NCBI RefSeq assembly: GCF_003173595.1
Contig: NZ_QGNZ01000002.1
Span: 186,001-250,000 of the forward strand
Reading direction: 5' to 3'
DNA length: 64,000 nucleotides
Origin: Pedobacter yonginensis
GTDB lineage: Bacteria > Bacteroidota > Bacteroidia > Sphingobacteriales > Sphingobacteriaceae
Shown: positions 16,773 to 25,894 of the stretch, piece after piece
Position numbering within the stretch: the first letter of the stretch is position 1
Layout: each line of letters begins with the position of its first letter
The notes under the pieces: generated by a model
Database searches by the model: none
Told to the model about the DNA's origin: nothing
Seen by the model: the letters and a program-made list of their open reading frames with translations, nothing else
Position numbers and translations under genes: made by a program

Positions 16773-17681
16773 TTATTTCGCGATAAAATTTAATAATAAG
16801 CCCAACTGCACTGCTGGGATGTAAAAAAATGAACAGAACATTACACGTTTCGCATCCACTAGCTGTCTGTTCAATAAAAGTTTAAATGCCAACCAGCTAA
16901 AAATAACCCCCGCAATTATTGATAATGCGGCGATATAATAACCACCAAAACCATAAAAGGTTGGCAACAAGCTTACAGGTATTAATATCAATGTGCTCAA
17001 AAATGTCATTAAAGCGGTTATTTTATCCCGTTTCTTTGTCGGTAGCAATCTGAAACCTGCCTTCTTATAGTCATCATCCAAAACCCAGGCAATTGCCCAG
17101 AAATGCGGAAATTGCCACACAAATTGAATCAGAAATAATATTCCAGCGATGTAATAATCAATCTCATGAAACATTTCTGCCTTCAAACTACCAAATGCAG
17201 CCAAATACCCAATAAGTGGAGGCAATGCCCCTGGTATGGCTCCAACAAAAACTGCAATTGGAGATTTTCTTTTTAACGGGGTATAAGCAAAAGCGTACAA
17301 TAAGATAGAAAATACTGAAAGTAATCCTGTTTCCAGATTAAGCTTACCCAGTAACCATGTTCCTAAGAAAGCCATAAATACCCCTAAAATTAACCCCTGT
17401 CCAGTTGTCATTCTACCCGCTGGCATTGGGCGATCTTTGGTTCGAGCCATCAACTTATCCAAGTCTTTCTCAATAATTTCATTAAAACAATTCGCTGCGG
17501 CTGTAACTAAAAAACCTCCAGCAATTAAAATAAGCCAGTTCCCCCAATCAATAGAAGGAATATTACCTCTTCCAACTTGCATTTTTTGACCAATCAAAAA
17601 AGAGATCGATGCAGAAAATACAACGGTAAAGCTCAGTCTGAACTTCACTAGCTTAGAAAAATCAGAAATAAATTGTTTCAA
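16773..17681 (-). CDS. ctaB: Heme O synthase (protoheme IX farnesyltransferase)
   Basis: This 302-aa UbiA-type prenyltransferase has about nine helices. It transfers a farnesyl group to heme B to give heme O, the first step to heme A. The aspartate-rich motif is present: NCFNEII (64-70), EKDLDKLMARTKDRPMPAGR (71-90), as is the second motif DDDYKKAGFRLLP (about 202-214). It lies 11 bp downstream of ctaA, which performs the next step. CtaB/CyoE has its own diagnostic RTKDRPMP motif, separating it from MenA/UbiA. Confidence 0.95.
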   Translation of the reverse strand: MKQFISDFSKLVKFRLSFTVVFSASISFLIGQKMQVGRGNIPSIDWGNWLILIAGGFLVTAAANCFNEIIEKDLDKLMARTKDRPMPAGRMTTGQGLILGVFMAFLGTWLLGKLNLETGLLSVFSILLYAFAYTPLKRKSPIAVFVGAIPGALPPLIGYLAAFGSLKAEMFHEIDYYIAGILFLIQFVWQFPHFWAIAWVLDDDYKKAGFRLLPTKKRDKITALMTFLSTLILIPVSLLPTFYGFGGYYIAALSIIAGVIFSWLAFKLLLNRQLVDAKRVMFCSFFYIPAVQLGLLLNFIAK

Positions 17682-17692
17682 TTCCCTTTATA

Positions 17693-18751
17693 TTATTGCT
17701 TATAAGTACTTGTTCGATAAACCAACAGGTACAAATAAAATTGTAAACTAAATAACAGCGTAGAAAACAAAATATGTAAAGCTTGCGCCGCCGGTGGAAA
17801 AGCTATGTATGCCAATGCAAAACCACTTAATAATTGGATGAGGAGCGTAATCAATATAAACCTTGCTGTTAATAATGGTGCTGCCTTTCCACTAAACCGA
17901 TCAATCACCATTTTATAAACGATGGCATTTGAGATGATAACCAAAATTGCCAGATCTCTATGGTAAGAAAAAATACTGCCTACCTTCGTAATCCAAACTG
18001 ACCTGCTACCATACAGGAAGGATTTTGCTATCACATCAATCGATTCCCTTACTTCGGTACCCACAATAATTTGAGCGATACTTAACAATACGGTAAAGAA
18101 CAAAAATCCCTTAAGCCACAATATCCGATACATAATCACTGAAGGCGCCTTATGTAACTGCTTTGCGTAATTATAAGTGTAAATGGATATGCCTAAAATA
18201 ACCAGTGCCAGCAGCATATGTACGGTTACAATCCACTGGGCCAAATTGGTTGATACCACAACTGAACCCAACCACGCTTGGTAGCCAACTACCAAAATGT
18301 TAATGATGCTGAGCACAACTATTCTTTTAGCTGTTTTTTTATAAGCAAAAGAATAAACTGCGGTAAGCAACAACAGTATCCCAACTAATGCACCCAGTAA
18401 CCGGTTCACATATTCCGTCCATGTTTTTGCCGGGTTGAATTCTTCTGGTACCGTAATGCTCTTGTCTTTTCTGATACTGTCTGCTAAAGCAACTTTACCC
18501 ATACTTTCTAAGTATTTTGCAAAGCGCTCATTCTTTTTTATCCTGCCCGCTACATATTTCTCCTTGTAATTAGCAGGGAGTTCGGATGCACTTGTTGGCG
18601 GAATATACCGATCAAAGCACTTCGGCCAATCAGGGCATCCCATGCCAGAACCCGTACTGCGAACAATACCTCCTGCTAAAATAACCAATAGTGTAACTAT
18701 TATGGTTATCAGATTTATCCTAATGAAACGTTGTTCTGATCTACTGATCAT
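17693..18751 (-). CDS. ctaA: Heme A synthase (COX15/CtaA family)
   Basis: This 352-aa protein has about eight helices and converts heme O to heme A. Family hallmarks are GGIVRSTGSGMGCPDWPKCF near residues 27-46, the helix ends with histidines near 178 (VTVHMLLA) and 265 (SYHRDLAIL), and QALHILFSTLLF near 327. The CPDWPKC pair corresponds to the conserved cysteines of this family. A rho-independent terminator lies between ctaD and ctaA, so ctaA needs readthrough or a promoter in the 82-bp gap. Confidence 0.93.
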   Translation of the reverse strand: MISRSEQRFIRINLITIIVTLLVILAGGIVRSTGSGMGCPDWPKCFDRYIPPTSASELPANYKEKYVAGRIKKNERFAKYLESMGKVALADSIRKDKSITVPEEFNPAKTWTEYVNRLLGALVGILLLLTAVYSFAYKKTAKRIVVLSIINILVVGYQAWLGSVVVSTNLAQWIVTVHMLLALVILGISIYTYNYAKQLHKAPSVIMYRILWLKGFLFFTVLLSIAQIIVGTEVRESIDVIAKSFLYGSRSVWITKVGSIFSYHRDLAILVIISNAIVYKMVIDRFSGKAAPLLTARFILITLLIQLLSGFALAYIAFPPAAQALHILFSTLLFSLQFYLYLLVYRTSTYKQ

Positions 18752-18766
18752 ATATCTTAAAGATGA

Positions 18767-18811
18767 AAAAGGGGTATCTGGATAAGCAGAAACTTAATCA
18801 GATACCCCTTC
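18767..18811 (-). terminator. Rho-independent terminator between ctaD and ctaA
   Basis: On the minus strand AAGGGGTATCTG pairs perfectly with CAGATACCCCTT around an 18-nt loop, followed by a short T run. It lies 23 bp after the ctaD stop. It would end or attenuate the act-ctaCD transcript before the heme A synthesis genes, letting structural subunits be made in excess. Confidence 0.8.
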
Positions 18812-18833
18812 TTAGTTTTGTTAAGCTTTTAAA

Positions 18834-20714
18834 CTAGCCCTTATTTTCTACAACTGGATTGGCGATTTCCCAATCTTGTTGTATTTTCTCTGCTTCAGCA
18901 TTTCCTTCAAAATCGTGAGGCAAGTTTGAGCTCATGGTTTGAGAGAAAGGAACTGTTTGAGGAATAAAGTCAGCATCATGACCAGGTTTGCTATAATCAT
19001 ATGGCCATCTGTAAACGGTTGGGATTTCTCCTGGCCAGTTTCCATGTAAATGTTCTACAGGAGCTGTCCATTCTAATGTATTTGATTCCCATGGATTTTG
19101 AGGTGCAACTTTTCCTTTGAAAATAGAATAGAAGAAGTTAAATAAGAATGCTACCTGCGCCAATGCTGCCAAAATAGCTGCCCATGTTACAAAAACATTT
19201 ACAGTTAACCATTTTTTCATGAATTCAAATTCAGTGAAAGCATAATAACGGCGAGGCACACCATCTAAACCTAAAAAGTGTAATGGGAAGAATACCAAAT
19301 AAGCGGCTATAAATGTTAACCAGAAATGTAGATATCCAAGTTTTGCGTTCATCATTTTTCCAAACATTTTTGGAAACCAGTGATAAACACCCGCAAGCAT
19401 ACCAAAAATAGCTGCTGATCCCATTACCAAGTGGAAGTGGGCAACAACAAAGTAAGTATCATGTAAGTTAATATCCAATGAAGCGTTACCTAAGAAAATA
19501 CCGGTTAAACCTCCTGAAATAAAGAACGATACCAAACCAATTGCAAACAACATTGCTGGAGTGAAACGGATATTACCACGCCATAATGTAGCTAGGTAGT
19601 TGAACGTTTTTACCGCTGATGGAACAGCAATAATCAAAGTTGTTATCATAAACACACCACCCAACAACGGATTCATACCCGTTACAAACATATGGTGACC
19701 CCATACGATGAAGGATAGTACGGTAATACCAATTAATGAGTAAACCATTGCATGGTAACCAAATATTGGCTTACGTGAGTTTACTGAAATTACTTCTGAT
19801 GAGATCCCCAATGCTGGCATAATTACAATATATACCTCAGGGTGACCTAAGAACCAAAATAAGTGTTGCCATAAAATCGGAGAACCACCTTCGTTAGGTA
19901 AAATGGTAGTACCCATAACGATATCAGACAAGTAGAAACTCGTTCCGAAACTACGGTCAAATACCAATAAAACTACACCAGCAACCAATACTGGGAAAGA
20001 TAATATACCTAGGATAGCCGTTAAGAAGAATGCCCAAATGGTTAATGGCATTTTCCAAAGATCCATACCTTTGGTACGCATGTTTAATATTGTACTTACG
20101 TAATTGATACCACCCATTAATGAAGATGCTACGAAAAGCACCATACTCACTAACCATAGCGTCATACCTAAGCCTGAACCTGGTATTGCTGTTGGTAATG
20201 CAGATAGCGGAGGATAAACTGTCCAACCACCAGATGCAGGTCCGGTTTGAATGAAGAATGATGACATCATAACCACACAGGCCATAAAGAAAAACCAGTA
20301 TGAAAGCATGTTCAAGAATGGCGATGCCATATCTCTTGCACCAATCTGCAATGGTATGAGTAGGTTACTAAATGTACCACTTAATCCAGCTGTTAATACA
20401 AAGAATACCATGATGGTACCATGAATCGTAACCAATGCCAGATAAAAATCTGATTTGATACGACCACCTTCTGCCCATTTACCTAAGAAAGTTTCTAGGA
20501 ATGGAAAATTCTTATCAGGCCATGCTAACTGGATACGGAATAATATGGATAAGCCCATGGCAATAACAGCCATGATGATACCTGTAATTAGGAATTGCTT
20601 AGCAATCATCTTGTGGTCCATACTGAAGATGTACTTTGAAATCAAAGTCTCCTTATGGTGTCCATGATCAGCGTGATCGTGATTGTGTTCGTCGTGTAAT
20701 GCTATTGTTGACAT
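18834..20714 (-). CDS. ctaD: Cytochrome c oxidase subunit I
   Basis: This is the catalytic subunit with heme a, heme a3 and CuB, 626 aa from the ATG at 20714 (an in-frame ATG at 20732 would add six residues; a GAAAG box precedes the chosen one). The start is followed by a His/Asp-rich segment (HDEHNHDHADHGHH). Core motifs are present: FWFLGHPEVYIVIMPALG with the GHPEVY of A1-type oxidases, IVWGHHMFVTGMNP with the CuB histidines, and HDTYFVVAHFHLVMG with the heme ligands. Twelve or more helices are visible. It directly follows ctaC. Confidence 0.96.
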   Translation of the reverse strand: MSTIALHDEHNHDHADHGHHKETLISKYIFSMDHKMIAKQFLITGIIMAVIAMGLSILFRIQLAWPDKNFPFLETFLGKWAEGGRIKSDFYLALVTIHGTIMVFFVLTAGLSGTFSNLLIPLQIGARDMASPFLNMLSYWFFFMACVVMMSSFFIQTGPASGGWTVYPPLSALPTAIPGSGLGMTLWLVSMVLFVASSLMGGINYVSTILNMRTKGMDLWKMPLTIWAFFLTAILGILSFPVLVAGVVLLVFDRSFGTSFYLSDIVMGTTILPNEGGSPILWQHLFWFLGHPEVYIVIMPALGISSEVISVNSRKPIFGYHAMVYSLIGITVLSFIVWGHHMFVTGMNPLLGGVFMITTLIIAVPSAVKTFNYLATLWRGNIRFTPAMLFAIGLVSFFISGGLTGIFLGNASLDINLHDTYFVVAHFHLVMGSAAIFGMLAGVYHWFPKMFGKMMNAKLGYLHFWLTFIAAYLVFFPLHFLGLDGVPRRYYAFTEFEFMKKWLTVNVFVTWAAILAALAQVAFLFNFFYSIFKGKVAPQNPWESNTLEWTAPVEHLHGNWPGEIPTVYRWPYDYSKPGHDADFIPQTVPFSQTMSSNLPHDFEGNAEAEKIQQDWEIANPVVENKG

Positions 20715-20737
20715 AATTCTTTCGCTCTGCATTAATA

Positions 20738-21964
20738 TTATTTATTTAAAGCCATTTGGTTAGTTTTTACGGCTGCTGTATCCTTAGCTGCTGTATCTGC
20801 AACCGATTTGATTGGTGCAGGTGCCACTGGCAAATTAAATTGTTTTCTTAAATCGTCATTTAAGTAGGTTTTCTGTTTAGCTAACCATTCTTCGTATTCC
20901 TTTTCAGAAACTACACGAACATCCTTCTGCATGTTGTAGTGACCAGCACCGCAAATTTTTGCACAAAAGAAAAGGAACTTGAAGTTAGGATCGTTCGTTT
21001 CCTCTTGCATTTGAGCAGTAGTTTTCGTTGGTGTGAATTCGAAAATGGTTTGCATACCAGGCACAGTATTCAATTGAACTCTGAAATGTGGCATGTAAAA
21101 ACTGTGGATTACATCTTTACTATTCAAAATCAACTTAATCGGCTTATTAACTGGAATGACCATTTCATCAGCCAATAAATCGTCGCGAGATTTTAAATCA
21201 CTAAAATCGATACCTAACGTATTACTAGCTGTAGTTAACTTATAGTTTCTATGACCTACAATACCATCAGCTCCTGGGTAACGAATAGACCATTTAAACT
21301 GCTCAGACGTTACTTCAATTTGAAGTGGCTTATGATTTGGATCTTCAGGTTTGAAGAAGATTGATCTCCAAGTTAAGAATCCCATCAATACCAATACGGT
21401 TAAAACCAATGCAGGAACAATAGTCCAGATTTTTTCGATCGTGTTATTGTGTGGATAGTAGTAAGCTTTTCTTTTTGCAGAATATTTGTAGATGTAAGAA
21501 AATCCAAATAACAAAATGTGTGTTGCAATGAAAACGATGGTTGTAATGATCAATGTTAAATTGAACATATCATCAATACGCTTTCCGTGAACAGAGGCAG
21601 CATCTGGAAGCAACATGGCCCCATGAACTGTATATTCCCAATACACACCATATAAACCTAAAACTAAGAATAATGCAAACAAACTAGAATTTACTCTATT
21701 CCAGTTAATTCCACCCTCTTTGCCTTGCGCCTCACGGCTCAATTCATAAACCTTTAGGGCTTTACCCACAATTGCTATGAATAAACAAACTGCAAGGAAA
21801 ACCAGAATATAAAATATAACTGATTTATAAACCTCGCCCATATCAACCTTAGGTGCCGCCGCTGCTGCTGCATCTTGTGCAAATGCTCTGGTGTTTGCAA
21901 AAACAGTAAGTAATACTGCTAAAGCTGCGGTCGTTTTATTCGTGATAAACTTTCTTAAACTCAT
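20738..21964 (-). CDS. ctaC: Cytochrome c oxidase subunit II (CuA)
   Basis: The 408-aa protein has a signal peptide (cleavage near AFAQDAAA), then helices and a periplasmic cupredoxin domain. CuA ligands are visible: HSFYMPHFRV (first histidine) and CAKICGAGHYNM (two cysteines, histidine and methionine). The usual CSELCG reads CAKICG; the glutamate contributes only its backbone carbonyl to CuA, so the swap should be tolerated. There is no C-terminal cytochrome c domain; the tail is Ala/Pro/Lys-rich. An extra membrane segment at the N-terminus makes it longer than the classic subunit. Confidence 0.94.
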   Translation of the reverse strand: MSLRKFITNKTTAALAVLLTVFANTRAFAQDAAAAAAPKVDMGEVYKSVIFYILVFLAVCLFIAIVGKALKVYELSREAQGKEGGINWNRVNSSLFALFLVLGLYGVYWEYTVHGAMLLPDAASVHGKRIDDMFNLTLIITTIVFIATHILLFGFSYIYKYSAKRKAYYYPHNNTIEKIWTIVPALVLTVLVLMGFLTWRSIFFKPEDPNHKPLQIEVTSEQFKWSIRYPGADGIVGHRNYKLTTASNTLGIDFSDLKSRDDLLADEMVIPVNKPIKLILNSKDVIHSFYMPHFRVQLNTVPGMQTIFEFTPTKTTAQMQEETNDPNFKFLFFCAKICGAGHYNMQKDVRVVSEKEYEEWLAKQKTYLNDDLRKQFNLPVAPAPIKSVADTAAKDTAAVKTNQMALNK

Positions 21965-22034
21965 TTTCTTAAAAGTAGTACGCCGTACTTCTATTATAAT
22001 AATAATTAAATATTTGCCCTTATGTAGTCACCAA

Positions 22035-23258
22035 TTAAAGCTGGTGATGCAAACTTTCTTGTAATAATGGGTGATTCTTCGCTATTAACGGCTTTTTACT
22101 AAGCGAAGTTAAAACCGTAAAGGTAAACAATCCTACAAAACCTATTGCTGTACCAATTTCTACAATTCCGAAACCATTGTGTCCGTCTTCAACTGCACCC
22201 GGCATAATCATTTGGTAGTAATCTACCCAGTGACCTAACAATACCACAATTGCAACGAACAAAAGCTTCTTATCTGTTCTCTTATTATCTCTGTCCATTA
22301 ATAATAGTACTGGAGCAAGGAAATTCATTGCAAGGTTTAAGAAGAACCAAAATTTGTAATACTCGAAACGCTTATAGAAATAAACAGTTTCTTCAGGCAT
22401 GTTTGCATAATAGATTAATAAGAACTGTGCAAACCAAACGTAAGTCCAGAAAATAGAGAAACCAAATATGAACTGACCCAAGTTATGCAAGTGACTGTTA
22501 TTAACCCATTGCATGTAACCTGCTCTTCTTAACAAAATTAAGATGATCGCTATTGTTGCTAAACTACTTACCCACATTGCTGCGAAGTTATACCAACCAA
22601 ACATGGTTGAGAACCAGTGAGCTTCTAATGACATCACTGTATCAAAAGCAAAAATTGGTGTAGTGAAACCGTAGATTACTAAAAAGATACAAGCGTTTTT
22701 AAAGCTCTTTCTGTAAGAATTTAATCCTCCAGCTAAATCCTCATTGTATGAATACTTAACGAAAAGCATAGAGAAGATGCTATACACACCTAAAAACACA
22801 ACCTGACGGCCTAAAAAGAAAGGAACGTTCAAGAATACGGATTTACCAGCAATAATTGCATCGTAATTAGGGCTGTTTACATCTGTTAAACCATCTGCAT
22901 GCCAGTGGTGGTATAAGTTATGTGTGTATAAACCTGCTGAAATAATAACAACAAGGATAATTGCAGCAATAGGCAATGTTTTTGCCATAGCCTGTGGTAC
23001 GCGTAAGATTGATGCAGACCATCCTGCTTGAGCTACATATTGAACAGCTAGGAAAAATGTACCCGACATACAAACGCATGCAAAGTAATATCCCATAAGT
23101 AACAGGTTGGCAAAAGTACGCTCATGCATTACCTTATCGCCAGCTAAGAAACCGTAAGCAATAGCAGCGATACCTAAAACGATACCTACTATGCTTAAAG
23201 TTTTTACTTTTCCTGTAAACTCAAATTGTTCACTAAAATTAATATTGTGAGTTCCCAT
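22035..23258 (-). CDS. actF: Alternative complex III subunit ActF (integral membrane)
   Basis: This 407-aa protein has about ten transmembrane helices and resembles the C-terminal half of ActC-type quinone-site proteins. Visible marks are YYFACVCMSGTFFLAVQYV (about 52-70), GRQVVFLGVYSIFSMLF and FGWYNFAAMWVSSLA. In ACIII, ActC and ActF form the membrane module next to the menaquinol site. It lies 15 bp downstream of actE and is followed after 70 bp by ctaC. Confidence 0.9.
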   Translation of the reverse strand: MGTHNINFSEQFEFTGKVKTLSIVGIVLGIAAIAYGFLAGDKVMHERTFANLLLMGYYFACVCMSGTFFLAVQYVAQAGWSASILRVPQAMAKTLPIAAIILVVIISAGLYTHNLYHHWHADGLTDVNSPNYDAIIAGKSVFLNVPFFLGRQVVFLGVYSIFSMLFVKYSYNEDLAGGLNSYRKSFKNACIFLVIYGFTTPIFAFDTVMSLEAHWFSTMFGWYNFAAMWVSSLATIAIILILLRRAGYMQWVNNSHLHNLGQFIFGFSIFWTYVWFAQFLLIYYANMPEETVYFYKRFEYYKFWFFLNLAMNFLAPVLLLMDRDNKRTDKKLLFVAIVVLLGHWVDYYQMIMPGAVEDGHNGFGIVEIGTAIGFVGLFTFTVLTSLSKKPLIAKNHPLLQESLHHQL

Positions 23259-23273
23259 TTATATTCTGTTTAC

Positions 23274-23864
23274 TTATTGTCCTTTTTGTACCTGTAATTG
23301 TTTAACATACATCACAACTTTCCAACGATCCGTTGGAGTAATTTGCGAAGCATGCGAACCCATGTTATTTACACCATAAGTTATCGTGTGGTAGATTTTT
23401 CCATCATTCAAATCAGCCATTGCGCCGCCTCTTGATGAACTGCCTTCGTAATAGGAAGGAACACCACTAAATTTCTCAATTTTAACTAAATGTCCTTGTC
23501 CATCACCTTTATCACCATGACAAGGGCTGCAGAATACAGTAAACAAGTGTTTACCATCTGCAAGGTTTAGTGTATCTACAGGTAATGGATTAACCATGCT
23601 TACACCTGCTGCTTCATATCCTTCTTTTGTATTTGGATATTCATCATACTCTGTAAAACCTACTGGTTTTGTGTGTGCAGGTGGTACCTGTGCAGTTTTA
23701 CCATCTTTAAAATTCTTATTCGGTTGATCTGGATTGTAAGCAATCGGATCATACATATTCCTGGCATATTCTAACCCAGTACTACGTTTATCTTTACATG
23801 CTGAGAATGTAGCTACAAAAGCAATAGCTAAAAGCGCAGTGTAAACAAATTTATTCCTATTCAT
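23274..23864 (-). CDS. actE: Alternative complex III subunit ActE (monoheme cytochrome c lipoprotein)
   Basis: This is a 196-aa lipoprotein from the ATG at 23864, chosen because it gives a clean signal MNRNKFVYTALLAIAFVATF ending at SAC; an in-frame ATG at 23885 adds seven residues. One heme site, CSPCH, lies near residue 110 and a methionine-bearing segment NNMGSHASQITP near 165-176. In ACIII, ActE is the monoheme cytochrome near the electron exit. It overlaps the actD stop by 8 nt, so translation is coupled. Confidence 0.9.
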   Translation of the reverse strand: MNRNKFVYTALLAIAFVATFSACKDKRSTGLEYARNMYDPIAYNPDQPNKNFKDGKTAQVPPAHTKPVGFTEYDEYPNTKEGYEAAGVSMVNPLPVDTLNLADGKHLFTVFCSPCHGDKGDGQGHLVKIEKFSGVPSYYEGSSSRGGAMADLNDGKIYHTITYGVNNMGSHASQITPTDRWKVVMYVKQLQVQKGQ

Positions 23865-24393
23865 AGCTAATGTACTTCCTTTCATTATACTTTACTTCTA
23901 AAGCACCAGCGTTTTTTAATAATTGATCAATTACGGTATGCTCAGCGTTTTCTTTTGCATCAACTGCAATAACAAAGCGATCATCGGTTGCACGAAGATC
24001 CATTACTCTTGGAGCTCTTCCTGGAAATAAATGTGTTGAAGCATAGTAAGTTAAAACCATACCGAAAGCACAAAATAACACCGTTAACTCGAACATTATC
24101 GGAATAAAATCCGGCAATGCGAATGATGGCTTACCACCAATGTTTACTCTCCAATCGATAACTGCGCAAAAATAAATTAATGCGAAGGCTGCACAGGTTC
24201 CTGTAATACCAAAGCAGAATGCTGCAATATCAATTCTTGATCTTTTAACGCCCAATTTGGCTTCTATTCCGTGTATAGGCATTGGAGTATATACATCATG
24301 AATACTGATGTTATTTTCCTGAAGCTTCTCGATGCCGTGCATCATTTCATCAGGATCACCAAAACTGCCTAAAATATATTTGATATCACTCAT
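23857..24393 (-). CDS. actD: Alternative complex III subunit ActD (DUF3341)
   Basis: This 178-aa protein has two transmembrane helices (about 57-80 and 100-120) between a cytoplasmic start (SFGDPDEMMHGIEKL) and a C-terminal domain. It matches DUF3341, the ActD subunit: HGIEAKLGVKRSRI near 41-54 and STHLFPGRAPRV near 119 are hallmarks. ActD is a peripheral-membrane scaffold in the complex. The gene sits 2 nt downstream of actC and overlaps actE. Confidence 0.92.
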   Translation of the reverse strand: MSDIKYILGSFGDPDEMMHGIEKLQENNISIHDVYTPMPIHGIEAKLGVKRSRIDIAAFCFGITGTCAAFALIYFCAVIDWRVNIGGKPSFALPDFIPIMFELTVLFCAFGMVLTYYASTHLFPGRAPRVMDLRATDDRFVIAVDAKENAEHTVIDQLLKNAGALEVKYNERKYISYE

Positions 24394-24395
24394 TG

Positions 24396-25868
24396 TTATA
24401 TTTTTGCGTAATCTTCTTGTTTAACACTATCAAATTTCTCTAAAGATTCTATGTACTCTGCTACATATTCTTTATTCTCATGACCTTCTTTAATTTGCTT
24501 CATCTTAGCTTGCTCACTTGCAGATTTTAATAATAATTTAACCTCAGCAATAGCGATAGATGGTAATACCCTTAAGAATAATAAGAACAAAGTAAAGAAT
24601 AAACCAATTGAACCAACAAATACACTTACATCAACCCAAGTTGGATAAAACATTGCCCAGCTTGAAGGAATATAATCACGGTGTAGTGAAGTAACGATAA
24701 TTACAAATCGCTCAAACCACATACCCACGTTTACCACAATTGATAAAATCCATGTTGCTCTGATGCTCAAACGAATCTTCTTGAACCAAAGCAATTGTGG
24801 AGAGATTACGTTACAAGTCATCATCATCCAGTATGCCCACCAGTAAGGACCCGTTGAACGATTGATAAATGCGTATTGCTCATACTCTGAACCAGAATAC
24901 CATGCAATGAAGAACTCAGTTAAATAAGCTACACCTACAATTGAACCAGTTAAGATGATGATTTTATTCATCGACTCGATGTGGAACATGGTGATGTAGT
25001 TTTCAAGACCCAATACTTTACGTGCTACCAATAACAAGGTTAACACCATTGCAAAGCCTGAGAAAATCGCACCAGCAACGAAGTAAGGAGGGAAAATTGT
25101 AGTGTGCCATCCCGGTATTACCGATGTTGCAAAGTCCATTGATACAATAGTGTGTACCGAAAGTACTAGTGGTGTTGATATACCTGCAAGGATTAAAGAC
25201 ACCGCTTCGAAACGTTGCCATGTTTTAACGCTTCCGTTCCATCCAAAAGAGAAGATAGAATAGATTTTTCTGCGCGTACCTACTGCACGGTCTCTAATGG
25301 TTGCAATATCTGGTAACAATCCTGTGTACCAAAACAATAATGATACTGAGAAGTATGTAGAGATTGCAAACATATCCCAAACTAATGGTGAGTTAAAGTT
25401 TACCCAAAGTGATCCAAACTGATTTGGAAGCGGTAGTACCCAATAAGCCAACCAAGGACGGCCCATGTGAGAAACAACATAAGTTGCCGCACAAATAACG
25501 GCGAATATCGTCATCGCTTCTGCCGATCGGTTAATGGAGTTACGCCAGTTTTGACGGAAAAGTAATAGTACAGCTGAAATTAACGTTCCAGCGTGACCAA
25601 TACCAACCCACCATACGAAACCGGTGATATCCCATGCCCATCCAACTGTTTTATTTAAACCCCATGCTCCGATACCATTCCAGAAAGTATAGCTTACCGC
25701 TACAACCCAAAGTAAAGCACCTAATGAGGCAAAAGTGAACCCGATCCACCAAGCTTTGTTTGGCTTATTCTCTACCGGGCCTAAAATATCATCCGTAATT
25801 TTTGCATACGTGATGTTATCTCCGGTAATTAATGGTTCTCTAAGTATTGATTCGTTATGTCCTGACAT
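24396..25868 (-). CDS. actC: Alternative complex III subunit ActC (NrfD/PsrC-like)
   Basis: This 490-aa protein has about ten helices and belongs to the NrfD/polysulfide-reductase membrane-anchor family. It holds the menaquinol-oxidising site. Marks include FVWWVGIGHAGTLISAVLLL (about 87-106), ATYVVSHMGRPWLAYWVLPL, SVHTIVSMDFATSVIPGWHT (about 240-259) and MWFERFVIIVTSLHRDY. The C-terminal 60 residues are soluble and charged. The gene is 26 bp downstream of actB. Confidence 0.94.
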   Translation of the reverse strand: MSGHNESILREPLITGDNITYAKITDDILGPVENKPNKAWWIGFTFASLGALLWVVAVSYTFWNGIGAWGLNKTVGWAWDITGFVWWVGIGHAGTLISAVLLLFRQNWRNSINRSAEAMTIFAVICAATYVVSHMGRPWLAYWVLPLPNQFGSLWVNFNSPLVWDMFAISTYFSVSLLFWYTGLLPDIATIRDRAVGTRRKIYSIFSFGWNGSVKTWQRFEAVSLILAGISTPLVLSVHTIVSMDFATSVIPGWHTTIFPPYFVAGAIFSGFAMVLTLLLVARKVLGLENYITMFHIESMNKIIILTGSIVGVAYLTEFFIAWYSGSEYEQYAFINRSTGPYWWAYWMMMTCNVISPQLLWFKKIRLSIRATWILSIVVNVGMWFERFVIIVTSLHRDYIPSSWAMFYPTWVDVSVFVGSIGLFFTLFLLFLRVLPSIAIAEVKLLLKSASEQAKMKQIKEGHENKEYVAEYIESLEKFDSVKQEDYAKI

Positions 25869-25894
25869 AATTTGTATTTTCTTTATACTAAAGC

